Part shown: positions 1-8,084 of the stretch, one piece after another
Numbering within the stretch: position 1 is the stretch's first letter
Layout of the letters: each line of letters opens with the position of its first letter
Source: Brachybacterium vulturis
GTDB lineage: Bacteria > Actinomycetota > Actinomycetes > Actinomycetales > Dermabacteraceae
Reading direction: 5' to 3'
DNA: 64,000 bases
Assembly (NCBI RefSeq): GCF_002407185.1
Contig: NZ_CP023563.1
Span: forward strand, 124,001-188,000
Translations under genes and position numbers: made by a program
Notes under the pieces: model-generated
What the model saw: the letters and a program-made list of their open reading frames with translations, nothing else
Database searches by the model: none
What the model was told of the DNA's origin: nothing

Positions 1-996
1 ACCCCGAGCATGTACCACCTGATGAGCACCATGGACCTCACCGGTGGGGTGCTCTACCCCCAGGGCGGGTTCGCCCGGCTGATCGAGGTGATCGCCCACC
101 TCGCCGAGCGCGAGGGCGTGCGCCTGCGCACCGGCACCCGCGCCACGCGGATCCTCACCGCCCCGCAGCCGGGCCGGCGCCGCCCCCGGGCGGTCGGCGT
201 CGAGATCCAGGAGGCCGACGGGACGGTGCACGAGCTGCCCGCCGACGTGGTCGTCGCGACCGCCGATCTGCATCACGTGGAGACCACCATGCTGCCGCCG
301 GCGCTGCAGACCTACCCGCAGCGCTGGTGGGAGAAGGCCACCTCCGGTCCGGGCGCGGTGCTGCTCATGCTGGGGGTGGGGGGATCCCTGCCCCAGCTGG
401 CCCATCACAGCCTGTTCTTCACCCGGGACTGGAAGGAGAACTTCGGCGCGATCCGTGAGGGCCGTGTCCCCTCCCCGGCCTCGCTCTACGTGTGCCGGCC
501 CTCGGCGACCGATCCCTCGGTCGCCCCGCCCGGGCAGGAGAACCTGTTCGTCCTGGTCCCGATGCCGGCCGAGCCCGGACTGGGGCACGGCGGGATCGAC
601 GGGACGGGATCGAGCGCGGTCGAGGCCATCGCCGACGAGGCCGTCGCACAGATCGCCGCCGGGGCAGGCATCCCCGACCTCGCCGAGCGGGTGGTGGTGC
701 GCCGCACCGTCGGCCCGGAGGAGTTCGCGACCGACCTGCGCACCTGGAAGGGCGGCATGCTGGGCCCCGCGCACACCCTGCGCCAGAGCGCGTTCCTGCG
801 CGCCGGGAACGCCTCGCGGAAGGTCGACTCCCTGCTGTACGCGGGATCCAGCACGATCCCGGGGATCGGCCTGCCGATGTGCCTGATCAGCGCCGAGCTG
901 GTCGCCAAGCGTCTGCGCGGCGACCACTCGGCCGCGCCGCTGCCCGAGCCCGCGTCCGCATCGGCGCCCACCGCGCAGAGCGGGGCGGAGGCATGA
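1..996 (+). CDS. crtI: Phytoene desaturase CrtI, C-terminal part (5' end outside window)
   Basis: Desaturates phytoene to lycopene in carotenoid synthesis; FAD enzyme at the membrane. The reading frame is open to base 1, so the first ATG (10) is probably internal and the N-terminal Rossmann dinucleotide-binding part lies upstream. Visible are the central GGVLYPQGGFARLIE segment and the C-terminal signature YAGSSTIPGIGLPMCLISAEL, where CrtI-type desaturases carry their second FAD-contact motif. The end is intact: the stop TGA (994-996) overlaps the crtYe start as ATGA. A Pro/Ala-rich tail of about 20 residues follows the conserved core. Related amine oxidases are unlikely given the genes downstream. 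Confidence 0.93.
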   Translation, partial: TPSMYHLMSTMDLTGGVLYPQGGFARLIEVIAHLAEREGVRLRTGTRATRILTAPQPGRRRPRAVGVEIQEADGTVHELPADVVVATADLHHVETTMLPPALQTYPQRWWEKATSGPGAVLLMLGVGGSLPQLAHHSLFFTRDWKENFGAIREGRVPSPASLYVCRPSATDPSVAPPGQENLFVLVPMPAEPGLGHGGIDGTGSSAVEAIADEAVAQIAAGAGIPDLAERVVVRRTVGPEEFATDLRTWKGGMLGPAHTLRQSAFLRAGNASRKVDSLLYAGSSTIPGIGLPMCLISAELVAKRLRGDHSAAPLPEPASASAPTAQSGAEA

Positions 997-1349
997 CCTC
1001 GCTGGTGTACCTCCTCGCGCTGCTGATCCCGCTGGTGTGCATGGGTCTGCTGGATCGGCGCTTCCGCCTGGTGCTGTGGCGTGCCCCCCGGCGCGCGGCG
1101 CTCGTGCTGGTGGCGGGGATCGTCCTGTTCCTGCTCTGGGACCTCGCCGCGATCGCTGCCGGCCACTACCGGATGGGGGCGAGCCCGTGGATGACCGGGA
1201 TCCTGCTGGGCCGCGAGCTCCCGCTCGAGGAGCTGGTGTTCATCACCTTCCTCAGCTATCACGCCCTGGTGCTGTGGGGGCTGGTGGACCTGCTGCTGGG
1301 GCGGGTCCGCCGCCGGAGCAGCGTCGGCGACCGGGAGGGGGCACGATGA
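993..1349 (+). CDS. crtYe: C50 carotenoid cyclase subunit, CrtYe/CrtYg type
   Basis: Small membrane subunit (118 aa) of the heterodimeric lycopene/C50 cyclase that closes the rings of flavuxanthin-type precursors. Three hydrophobic helices are seen, and the motif with conserved acidic residues LPLEELVFITFLSYHAL is typical of the lycopene cyclase domain family. Starts by ATGA overlap with crtI and ends by ATGA overlap with the second subunit, so translation is coupled. Sequence reading cannot separate epsilon (decaprenoxanthin) from gamma (sarcinaxanthin) cyclisation. The order Ye-Yf-Eb matches Corynebacterium glutamicum. Confidence 0.88.
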   Translation: MTSLVYLLALLIPLVCMGLLDRRFRLVLWRAPRRAALVLVAGIVLFLLWDLAAIAAGHYRMGASPWMTGILLGRELPLEELVFITFLSYHALVLWGLVDLLLGRVRRRSSVGDREGAR

Positions 1350-1654
1350 GCTACGCCGCCCTGGCCGGGCTGTTCCTGCTGGTGCCTCTCGCGGTCCTGG
1401 TGCTGGCCGTCGTGCGGCGCCGCCCCGGACGCCGCTGGTGGCTGACCACCGCGGTGACGCTCGCGGGGCTGCTGGTGCTCACCGTCGTGTTCGACACGGT
1501 GATGATCGCCACGGACCTGTTCCGCTTCGCCGAGGACGACCTGCTGGGGATCAGGCTCGGCCTGGCCCCGCTGGAGGACCTGGCCTGGCCGCTGGCCGCC
1601 GGGCTGCTGCTGCCCGCGCTGTGGCTGCTGCTGACCCCGCAGGAGGAAGAATGA
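1346..1654 (+). CDS. crtYf: C50 carotenoid cyclase subunit, CrtYf/CrtYh type
   Basis: Second small subunit (102 aa) of the heterodimeric carotenoid cyclase. Three membrane segments; the conserved PLEDLAWPLAAGLLLP motif mirrors the PLEELVF motif of the first subunit, as expected for two halves of one fold. ATG (1346) overlaps the stop of crtYe and its own TGA overlaps the crtEb start at 1651. The AGGAGGAAGA stretch just before 1651 is a strong ribosome binding site for the following gene and encodes this protein's acidic C-terminus. Confidence 0.88.
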   Translation: MSYAALAGLFLLVPLAVLVLAVVRRRPGRRWWLTTAVTLAGLLVLTVVFDTVMIATDLFRFAEDDLLGIRLGLAPLEDLAWPLAAGLLLPALWLLLTPQEEE

Positions 1655-2535
1655 CCGCTGTGAGCACCGCCCCCCGTGCGGCGGCTCAGCTGCTGGGCAC
1701 CTCGCGCCCGCTGAGCTGGGTCAACACCGCCTACCCCTTCGCCGCCGCCTACCTGCTGGCCGGGGGCGGTGTCGATGCGGCCCTGGTGGTGGGCACGCTG
1801 TTCTTCCTCATCCCCTACAACCTGCTGATGTACGGGGTGAACGACGTCTTCGACCACGAGTCCGATCTGCGCAATCCCCGCAAGGGCGGGGTCGAGGGCA
1901 TCGTGCTGGATCGGCGCGTGCACCGGCTCACGCTGTGGTCCGCGGCGCTGACGACGCTGCCCTTCGCGGTGGCGCTGCTGGCGATGGGCGGCGCGGTCTC
2001 CGCACTGGTGCTGCTGGTGGTGCTCGCGGCCGTGGTCGGGTACTCCGCCCCCGGGCTGCGGCTCAAGGAGCGCCCGGGGCTGGACTCGGTGACCTCCTCC
2101 ACCCATTTCGTGGGCCCGGCCGCGTTCGGGCTGGCCCTCGCCGGGGCGCCGCTGGGACTCACCGCGGCGGCGTCTCTGGTGGCGTTCTTCCTGTGGGGCA
2201 TGGCCTCGCACGCCTTCGGCGCGGTCCAGGACGTCCAGCCCGACCGGTACGCCGGCATCGGGTCGATCGCCACCGTGATCGGGGCGGCGCGCACGGTGCG
2301 GCTGTCGCTGGTCCTCTATGCCGCCGCCGGGGCGGTGATGCTGCTGACCGGGTGGCCGGCCGCCCTCGCCGGGCTGCTCGCGCTGCCCTACCTGGTGAGC
2401 ATCTGGCCGTTCCGCGCGCTCAGCGACGATCGGGCGGAGCAGGCCAACCGCGGCTGGCGGCGCTTCCTGTGGCTGAACCTGGTGACGGGGTTCCTGCTCA
2501 CCCAGCTGCTGATCGTGATCGCGCTGATGCGCTGA
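1651..2535 (+). CDS. crtEb: Lycopene elongase, UbiA-family prenyltransferase (CrtEb)
   Basis: Transfers C5 prenyl units to lycopene ends, giving C45/C50 carotenoids; integral membrane UbiA-superfamily enzyme (294 aa). The first Asp-rich motif NDVFDHESD (about residues 63-71) fits the UbiA NDxxDxxxD pattern that binds Mg-diphosphate; the second acidic motif is near DVQPDRYAGIGS. About eight hydrophobic helices. Start at 1651 chosen from the ATGA overlap with crtYf and a strong Shine-Dalgarno. Last visible gene of the operon; carotenoid glycosylation genes are not seen here. Confidence 0.9.
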   Translation: MTAVSTAPRAAAQLLGTSRPLSWVNTAYPFAAAYLLAGGGVDAALVVGTLFFLIPYNLLMYGVNDVFDHESDLRNPRKGGVEGIVLDRRVHRLTLWSAALTTLPFAVALLAMGGAVSALVLLVVLAAVVGYSAPGLRLKERPGLDSVTSSTHFVGPAAFGLALAGAPLGLTAAASLVAFFLWGMASHAFGAVQDVQPDRYAGIGSIATVIGAARTVRLSLVLYAAAGAVMLLTGWPAALAGLLALPYLVSIWPFRALSDDRAEQANRGWRRFLWLNLVTGFLLTQLLIVIALMR

Positions 2536-2654
2536 TCTCGCGCGGGTGCGGAGCCGCTCACCGGGCGGGCCGTGCGCGTCGCCGCTCGGCACGACCGGTG
2601 CGATGCCACGGCAGTGCCGTCGTCCTTCCTGCGTGAAGGGTCCGGCATCGACGG

Positions 2655-4010
2655 TCAGCCGATCATGATCCCGGCGATGGTGGCGCTCATGAGGTTCGCG
2701 AGGGTGCCGGCGAGGATCGCCTTCAGCCCCAGCTGCGCGATCTCGGAGCGCCGCTCGGGAGCGATGCCGCCGAGCCCGCCCAGCAGGATCCCCAGGGAGC
2801 TGAGGTTCGCGAAGCCGGTCAGCGCGAAGCTCGTGATGGCGGCGGTCTTCGGGCTGAAGGTCTCGATCTGCGGTGCGAAGTCGGAGAAGGCCACGAACTC
2901 GTTGACGACCACCTTCTGGCCCACGAAGCTGCCGGCGGCGACCGCCTCGTCCCAGGGCACCCCGATCATCGCCATGATGGGTGCGAACAGCCAGCCCAGG
3001 ATCTGCTCGAAGGTGAGGTCGCCGGCGCCGAACCAGCCGCCGACGAGTCCGATCAGCAGGTTGATCAGGGCGATCAGCGAGATGAAGGCGAGCAGCATGG
3101 CGCCGACGTTCACGGCCAGCTTGAGCCCGTCGGCCGCACCGCCGGCGGCGGCATCGATGACGTTCGCGTACCCGGTGTCCGTCTCCTCGTCCTCGCGGTC
3201 CGGGGCGGGGGCCTCCGCTGCGCTCTCTCCGTCGGCCGTGGCGGTGGTGGTGGTGCCGGTCCCCGCCGCGTCGGCCGATCGCGCGGAGCGCCCGCGGCTG
3301 TCGGCCGTGACGAGCGCGGCCTCCCGCGCCACCGCGTCCGGGTCGTTCTCCGGCACCAGGATCTTGGCCATCAGCAGCGCGCCCGGCGCCGCCATGAAGC
3401 TCGCGGCGATGAGGTACTCCAGCGGCGCGCCCAGGAGCGAGTAGCCCACCAGCACGGAGCCGGCGACGGTGGAGAGGCCGCCCACCATCACCGCGAACAG
3501 GCCGGAGCGGGACAGGCCCTTGACGTAGGGGCGGATCACCAGCGGCGCCTCGGTCTGGCCCACGAAGATGTTCGCGGCGGCGTTGACGGACTCGCCGTAG
3601 CTGGTGCCGAGGGCCTTGCCCAGCGCCCCGCCGAGCCACTGGACCACCTTCGGCAGGATCTTCCAGTGGTAGAGCACTGCGGTCAGCGAGGCGAAGAAGA
3701 CGATCACCGGCAGCACCTGGAGCGCGAAGATGCTGCCCTCGCCCTCCTTCGGCAGCAGCGGCCCGAACAGGAAGGAGATGCCGGCGCCCGAGGTGTCGAT
3801 GACGGCCTGGAAACCGGCGGAGACCTTCTCCAGCACCCACTGGCCCGGTCCCCAGTACAGGACCATCACCCCCAGACCGAGCTGGATCGCGAAAGCACCG
3901 ATCACGGTGCGCAGCCGGATCGCCCTGCGATCGCTGGACAGCGCGACGGCGATGAGAAGGAGCCCGGCCATCCCGCCGATGCCCCACAGCAGGTCGATCA
4001 TCACGCTCAC
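2655..4010 (-). CDS. Concentrative nucleoside transporter, NupC/CNT family
   Basis: Cation-coupled nucleoside importer of the inner membrane (451 aa). Family features are clear: N-terminal membrane pair, the gate segment VNAAANIFVGQTEAPLVIRPY, and the C-terminal SFVGQKVVVNEFVAF and FALTGFANLSSLGILLGGLGG motifs that line the nucleoside and ion sites. Between the AKILVPEND segment and the next helix there is a Ser/Thr/Ala/Glu-rich soluble insert of roughly 60 residues where typical NupC proteins have a short loop. GTG start at 4010; an in-frame ATG three codons later is possible. Monocistronic, convergent with the carotenoid operon. Confidence 0.9.
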   Translation of the reverse strand: MSVMIDLLWGIGGMAGLLLIAVALSSDRRAIRLRTVIGAFAIQLGLGVMVLYWGPGQWVLEKVSAGFQAVIDTSGAGISFLFGPLLPKEGEGSIFALQVLPVIVFFASLTAVLYHWKILPKVVQWLGGALGKALGTSYGESVNAAANIFVGQTEAPLVIRPYVKGLSRSGLFAVMVGGLSTVAGSVLVGYSLLGAPLEYLIAASFMAAPGALLMAKILVPENDPDAVAREAALVTADSRGRSARSADAAGTGTTTTATADGESAAEAPAPDREDEETDTGYANVIDAAAGGAADGLKLAVNVGAMLLAFISLIALINLLIGLVGGWFGAGDLTFEQILGWLFAPIMAMIGVPWDEAVAAGSFVGQKVVVNEFVAFSDFAPQIETFSPKTAAITSFALTGFANLSSLGILLGGLGGIAPERRSEIAQLGLKAILAGTLANLMSATIAGIMIG

Positions 4011-4134
4011 CTCATTGTGGATCGGGAACAGAGCGATGTCGTGCGGGCCAGTCTAGGGGCGAGGCGCGCGGAGGGGCCGAGCAGCTGGACGGCGCGGGGC
4101 CGACGGGTCGCGGGCACCCGACTACGGTGTCCCC

Positions 4135-4557
4135 ATGGATCGAGCCCGGCCGTTGCACGTGCGCGCCTCCGCCGCGGAGGTGCCGGACGAGGCGCTGGTC
4201 GCCGAACTGCGGGAACTGCTCGCCCGGGCCGACGGGGTGGAGGAGCTGGCCGGGCGCATGGCGCTGCTCTCCGACCCGCGGCGCCTGCAGATCCTGTTCT
4301 GCCTGCACGCCCACCCCGGGGTGCGCAGCTCGGACCTCGCCAGCGTGCTCGGCGCGCACGAGTCGACCACCTCGCACGCCCTGGCGGTGCTGCGGGAGGC
4401 CGGCTGGGTGCGGGCCCGGCGGGCGGGCCGCGAGGTGCGGTACGAGCTGGCCGAGGGATCCATCCACGAGCTGCTGCACCAGCTCGGCTCCGCGCACCTG
4501 CCCGGGGTCCATCACCCGGGGGAGCACGCCGGGGAGCCGCCGCACGGCCACGGCTGA
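4135..4557 (+). CDS. ArsR/SmtB-family metal-responsive repressor
   Basis: Winged-helix repressor of 140 aa. Core MALLSDPRRLQILFCLHAHPGVRSSDLASVLGAHESTTSHALAVLREAGWVRARRAGREVRYEL is the ArsR HTH and wing; dimerising helices lie at both ends. The C-terminal tail is His-rich (HHPGEHAGEPPHGHG), suggesting metal sensing at the alpha-5 or tail region. It stands just upstream of, and in the same direction as, a FecCD/FecB/FecE-type importer, with a 20-bp palindrome between them. A TACGGT hexamer ends 6 nt before the ATG, which would give a leaderless mRNA. The metal cannot be named from sequence; zinc, nickel, cobalt or haem/iron are all possible. Confidence 0.85.
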   Translation: MDRARPLHVRASAAEVPDEALVAELRELLARADGVEELAGRMALLSDPRRLQILFCLHAHPGVRSSDLASVLGAHESTTSHALAVLREAGWVRARRAGREVRYELAEGSIHELLHQLGSAHLPGVHHPGEHAGEPPHGHG

Positions 4558-4604
4558 ACCGCTCGCCGACACTCCGCGGCACGCCGCTCTGCGACCCTGC
4601 CGAT

Positions 4605-4624
4605 ACTTGTACCTTTGTGCAAGT
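4605..4624. promoter_or_regulatory. Palindromic operator candidate before the metal-chelate importer
   Basis: ACTTGTAC-N4-GTGCAAGT, seven of eight positions symmetric, placed 17 nt before the permease ATG (4642) and just upstream of its GGAAGGAGG ribosome binding site. This size and placement fit the operator of the adjacent ArsR-type repressor; I cannot exclude another regulator. Confidence 0.55.
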
Positions 4625-4641
4625 GATCGGGAAGGAGGGTC

Positions 4642-5796
4642 ATGACCACCACCCACCGCACCTCCGCGCCGTCGGCTGCTCCGCCGCCGGCCGCCGCATC
4701 GTCGACCGCTGACCCGCTGGCCGCAGCGTCGCCGGCATCCCGCGATCCCCTCGGACTGCGCTCCCGCGCCCGCCGCAGCACCCTGCTCCTCGCCGTGCTC
4801 GGAGGTCTCGTCGCTCTCAGCCTCCTGCTGTGCGTGGGCATCGGCCCGGTCCCGCTCTCCCCCGCGGTCACGCTGCAGGTCATCGCCCATCACCTCGGGC
4901 TCCCGGTCGCCGCGCCCACCGACCCGGCGGCCGAGGCGATCATCTGGTCGGTCCGGGTGCCACGGGTGCTGATGGGGACGGCGGTCGGGGCCTGCCTCGC
5001 GATCAGCGGTGCGGCGCTGCAGGCGATGGTGCGCAACCTGCTGGCCGACCCGTACATCCTCGGCGTCTCCGGCGGCGCCTCCACCGGTGCGGCGGCGGCG
5101 ATCCTGTTCGGCGTGGGTGCGGCGCTGGGCGAGTACGCGCAACCGGTGCTGGCCTTCGTCGGGGCGCTCGCCGCGGCGCTGCTGGTGTTCGTCATCGCGC
5201 GCAGCAACGGACGCGTCACCTCGCTGCGGCTGCTGCTGTCCGGGGTGGCGGTCGGCTACGCGCTCTCCGCAGTGACCAGCCTGCTGATCTTCTCCTCCGA
5301 CTCCGCGGAGGGCTCGCGCTCGGTGATGTTCTGGATGCTGGGCTCGCTGTCCCTGGGCCAGTGGAACGCCTTCCTGGTGATCGCGCTGGTGGCCGGGCTG
5401 CTCGGCACCCTGGTGCTCACCGCCCGGGCCCCGCTGCTGGATGCCCTCGCCGCCGGGGACGGCATCGCCCACGGCCTGGGCATCTCCCCGGACCGCGCCC
5501 GCATCGGACTGCTGGTGGTGGTCTCGCTGTGCACCGCGGCCGCCGTGGCCGGCGCCGGGGCGATCGGCTTCGTGGGCCTGGTGATCCCGCACCTGGCCCG
5601 GCGCCTGGTGGGATCCCGCCACCGGGTCGCGATCCCGGCGAGCGCGCTGCTGGGGGCCGGGTTCCTGGTGTGGGCCGACGTCGTCGCGCGCCTGGTGATG
5701 GCGCCGCGGGAGCTGCCCATCGGGGTGATCACCGCGGCCGTGGGCGCGCCGTTCCTGCTGATCCTGATCCGCCGGATGCAGGCGCGGGAGGGGTGA
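4642..5796 (+). CDS. FecCD-family ABC permease (iron siderophore, haem or cobalamin type)
   Basis: Homodimer-forming membrane subunit (384 aa) of a binding-protein-dependent importer for metal chelates. After a soluble Ala/Pro-rich N-terminus of about 45 residues come roughly ten helices. FecCD hallmarks: VRVPRVLMGTAVGACLAISGAALQAMVRNLLADPYILGVSGGAS and, near the end, GAIGFVGLVIPHLARRLVGSRHR, the loop that contacts the ATPase. First gene of a three-gene transporter (permease, binding protein, ATPase); ribosome binding site GGAAGGAGG. Likely controlled by the palindrome at 4605-4624. Confidence 0.92.
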   Translation: MTTTHRTSAPSAAPPPAAASSTADPLAAASPASRDPLGLRSRARRSTLLLAVLGGLVALSLLLCVGIGPVPLSPAVTLQVIAHHLGLPVAAPTDPAAEAIIWSVRVPRVLMGTAVGACLAISGAALQAMVRNLLADPYILGVSGGASTGAAAAILFGVGAALGEYAQPVLAFVGALAAALLVFVIARSNGRVTSLRLLLSGVAVGYALSAVTSLLIFSSDSAEGSRSVMFWMLGSLSLGQWNAFLVIALVAGLLGTLVLTARAPLLDALAAGDGIAHGLGISPDRARIGLLVVVSLCTAAAVAGAGAIGFVGLVIPHLARRLVGSRHRVAIPASALLGAGFLVWADVVARLVMAPRELPIGVITAAVGAPFLLILIRRMQAREG

Positions 5797-5899
5797 GCCC
5801 GGGGCATCCTCCCGGCTCATCGTCCGGGCTCCGCGCTCCCGGCGCCCCTGTCTCCCGCTCCTCCTCCGCGCTCATCCGCCGTCTCCCGAAGGGCCGACC

Positions 5900-6919
5900 A
5901 TGACCTCCTCCCCCACCCGCCGCACCGTGATGACCTCCCTCCTGGGGGTCCTCGGTCTCGGAGCGACCGCCTGCACCGCCTCCGGCCACGGCGCGCAGGC
6001 GAGCGGCGAGGACGGGGGCTCCGACGAGGGCTTCCCCCTGACCCTCACCGACTGCGACGCCGAGGTGGTCCTCCCGGCGGCGCCCGAGCGGGTGGTGCTC
6101 CTGGACAGCGCCCCGGTGACCACCCTCGCCGGGCTCGGGGTGCTGGACCGGGTCGTCGCCCGCGCCGGCTCCTTCCCGGAGGGCTACTACGACGACGACC
6201 TCACCGGCCGCCTCGCGGGGATCCCGGTGCTCTCCGAGGACATCGACACCACCGGTCACCTGCAGATCAGCCAGGAGGTGGTGATCGCGCAGCGGCCGGA
6301 CCTGGTGCTGGGCCTGCCCGACGGCGTCACCCGCGAGGGGCTGCGCGCCGCCGGCGCCGAGGTGCTGATCCCGCGCTCGTACTGCGGCGGCCTCGAGGAG
6401 CGGGCGCGCTTCGAGATGCTCTTCGAGGAGATCAGCACGTACGGGGCGGTGTTCGACCGCGCGGCCGAGGCCGTGGCACTGGTCGGAGCGCTGCAGGAGC
6501 GGATCGAGACCGCCGCCGCGCTCCCGCTCGGGGTGAGCACCGCGGCGGTGCTGTACGCGAGCGCCGGTGGCGGACCGCTGTACGCCTATGGCGCGCCCTC
6601 GATGGCCACCGCGCAGCTGGACGCCCTGGGGATCGAGAACGTGTTCGCCGGCACCGCGCAGCGGGTGTTCGAGAGCGGGACCGAACCGCTGCTGGCGGCC
6701 GACCCCGACCTGCTCATCGTGCTGCACGAGGGCACCGTCCCCGAGGAGGAGCTGCTCACCGAGCTGCTCGGCAGCAGCCGCCTCGACTCGCTCCGCGCCG
6801 TGCAGGACAGCGCGGTGCTGCCGCTGCTGTTCAACTTCACCGAGCCCGCCTCGCCGCTGATCGTCGACGGGCTCGAACGGATCGGCGACTGGCTGAGCGA
6901 GCAGGAGCAGGCGGGATGA
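5900..6919 (+). CDS. Metal-chelate ABC transporter binding lipoprotein (FecB/BtuF-like)
   Basis: Extracellular ligand-binding protein of 339 aa, class III (BtuF/FhuD) fold. N-terminal signal with TRRTVMTSLLGVLGLGATAC, lipid attachment at Cys25; the Arg pair suggests Tat export. Then an acidic Gly/Asp linker and the two-lobed domain starting PLTLTDCDAEVVLPAAPERVVLLDSAPVTTLAGLGVLDRVVA, typical of the family. Sits 103 bp after the permease, ATGA overlap with the ATPase. Ligand unknown. Confidence 0.88.
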   Translation: MTSSPTRRTVMTSLLGVLGLGATACTASGHGAQASGEDGGSDEGFPLTLTDCDAEVVLPAAPERVVLLDSAPVTTLAGLGVLDRVVARAGSFPEGYYDDDLTGRLAGIPVLSEDIDTTGHLQISQEVVIAQRPDLVLGLPDGVTREGLRAAGAEVLIPRSYCGGLEERARFEMLFEEISTYGAVFDRAAEAVALVGALQERIETAAALPLGVSTAAVLYASAGGGPLYAYGAPSMATAQLDALGIENVFAGTAQRVFESGTEPLLAADPDLLIVLHEGTVPEEELLTELLGSSRLDSLRAVQDSAVLPLLFNFTEPASPLIVDGLERIGDWLSEQEQAG

Positions 6920-7686
6920 GCGAGGTGGTGCTCGAGGCGCGCGGACTCACCCACCGCTTCGGGGCCCTCGAGGTCCTGCAGGGGGTGGACCTGACCGCCC
7001 ACCGGGGCGAGGTGGTGGGGCTGGTGGGCCCCAACGGCAGCGGGAAGACCACCGCGCTGCGGATCCTGCACCGGGACCTGGTGCCCGATGCCGGGCAGGT
7101 GCGGCTCGAGGGCCGGGATCTCGCCACGCTGTCCGGGCGTGAGCGGGCGCGTCACCTCGCGGTGATGGCGCAGGACAGCCCTTCCGAGCTGCCGATCACC
7201 GCGGCCGATGCGGTGATGCTGGGGCGACTGCCCCACCGCGGCGTCTTCGGCGCCACCACCGGCGCCGATGAGCGCCTCGCCGCCGAGGCCCTCGAGCTGG
7301 CCGGCGCCCTGCACCTGGCCCGCCAGGACCTCTCCACCCTCTCCGGCGGCGAGCGCCAGCGGGTGCTGATCGCCCGGGCCCTGGCCCAGCAGCCGCGCCT
7401 GCTGCTGCTCGACGAGCCGACGAACCACCTCGACATCGGCGCCCAGCACCACACCCTCCAGCTGGTGCGCGCGCAGCGCCTGACCACGATCGTGGTGCTG
7501 CATGATCTGAACCTCGCCGCCCGCTACTGCGACCGGGTGGTGGTGCTGGCGGGCGGCCGGATCCAGGCCGACGGACCGCCGTCCGAGGTGCTCGATGAGG
7601 CACTGGTCGGCGAGATGTACGCGGTCGCGGCGGAGCGTCGGACCGCCGCCGACGGGACCGCACAGCTCCTGTTCCGAGGGCTGTAG
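6916..7686 (+). CDS. ATP-binding subunit of the metal-chelate importer (FecE/FhuC-like)
   Basis: Cytoplasmic ATPase, 256 aa, powering the importer encoded just upstream. Walker A GPNGSGKTT (residues 38-46), Q-loop near VMAQDSP, signature LSGGERQR, Walker B LLLLDEPTNHLD, and switch His in VVLHDLNLAARYCD. This is the FhuC/BtuD subgroup. ATGA overlap with the binding-protein gene. Nothing is missing from the importer. Confidence 0.93.
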   Translation: MSEVVLEARGLTHRFGALEVLQGVDLTAHRGEVVGLVGPNGSGKTTALRILHRDLVPDAGQVRLEGRDLATLSGRERARHLAVMAQDSPSELPITAADAVMLGRLPHRGVFGATTGADERLAAEALELAGALHLARQDLSTLSGGERQRVLIARALAQQPRLLLLDEPTNHLDIGAQHHTLQLVRAQRLTTIVVLHDLNLAARYCDRVVVLAGGRIQADGPPSEVLDEALVGEMYAVAAERRTAADGTAQLLFRGL

Positions 7687-7695
7687 ATCTCACCA

Positions 7696-7728
7696 TGGAC
7701 AACACTGTGCGTCACACACTATGGTGTG
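7696..7728 (+). promoter_or_regulatory. padR promoter with overlapping inverted repeat
   Basis: TGGACA (7696-7701), an 18-nt spacer and TATGGT (7720-7725) make a good vegetative promoter; the expected start site falls on or next to the ATG at 7733, so the mRNA would be leaderless. The inverted repeat CACAC-TATG-GTGTG (7715-7728) covers the -10 element and is a candidate autoregulatory PadR operator. Confidence 0.55.
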
Positions 7729-7732
7729 GCGT

Positions 7733-8083
7733 ATGAGCGTTCCTCCCGATCTCCATCTGCAGGAGCTGCGCCGCGGCACCGTGGTGCTGGCATGCCTGCA
7801 GCTGCTGCGCACCCCCGGGTACGGCTACGGCCTGCTCGAGGATCTCGAGCGCCACGGGTTCAGAACCGACGCCAACACGCTCTACCCCCTGCTGCGACGA
7901 CTCGAGAAGCAGGAATTCCTCACCAGCGAGTGGAACACCGACGAGGCCCGGCCGCGGAAGTTCTACCGCACCACACCCGAGGGTGAGCGCCTCGCGAACA
8001 CCCTGACCGCGGAGTGGAGCGTCCTGACCGGCGCGATCCGTTCTCTCACCACCACCGACCCTGTCTCCGGCGAGGAGCACTGA
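7733..8083 (+). CDS. PadR-family transcriptional regulator
   Basis: Winged-helix repressor of the short PadR-s2 type (116 aa). Core LRRGTVVLACLQLLRTPGYGYGLLEDLERHGFRTDANTLYPLLRRLEKQEFLTSEW is diagnostic, followed by PRKFYRTTPEGERL, the wing. ATG 7733 was preferred over an upstream in-frame ATG (7595) because the latter would read through the end of the ATPase gene. One nucleotide separates it from the HAAS-domain gene, a frequent pairing where the repressor controls its own operon and the membrane protein. Confidence 0.88.
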   Translation: MSVPPDLHLQELRRGTVVLACLQLLRTPGYGYGLLEDLERHGFRTDANTLYPLLRRLEKQEFLTSEWNTDEARPRKFYRTTPEGERLANTLTAEWSVLTGAIRSLTTTDPVSGEEH

Positions 8084-8084
8084 C

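Noticed and set aside
1351-3987. 878-residue minus-strand frame across the carotenoid genes and the nucleoside transporter
   Set aside because: Antisense and out-of-frame shadow of four well-supported genes; composition is Arg/Gln/His-rich with no domain.
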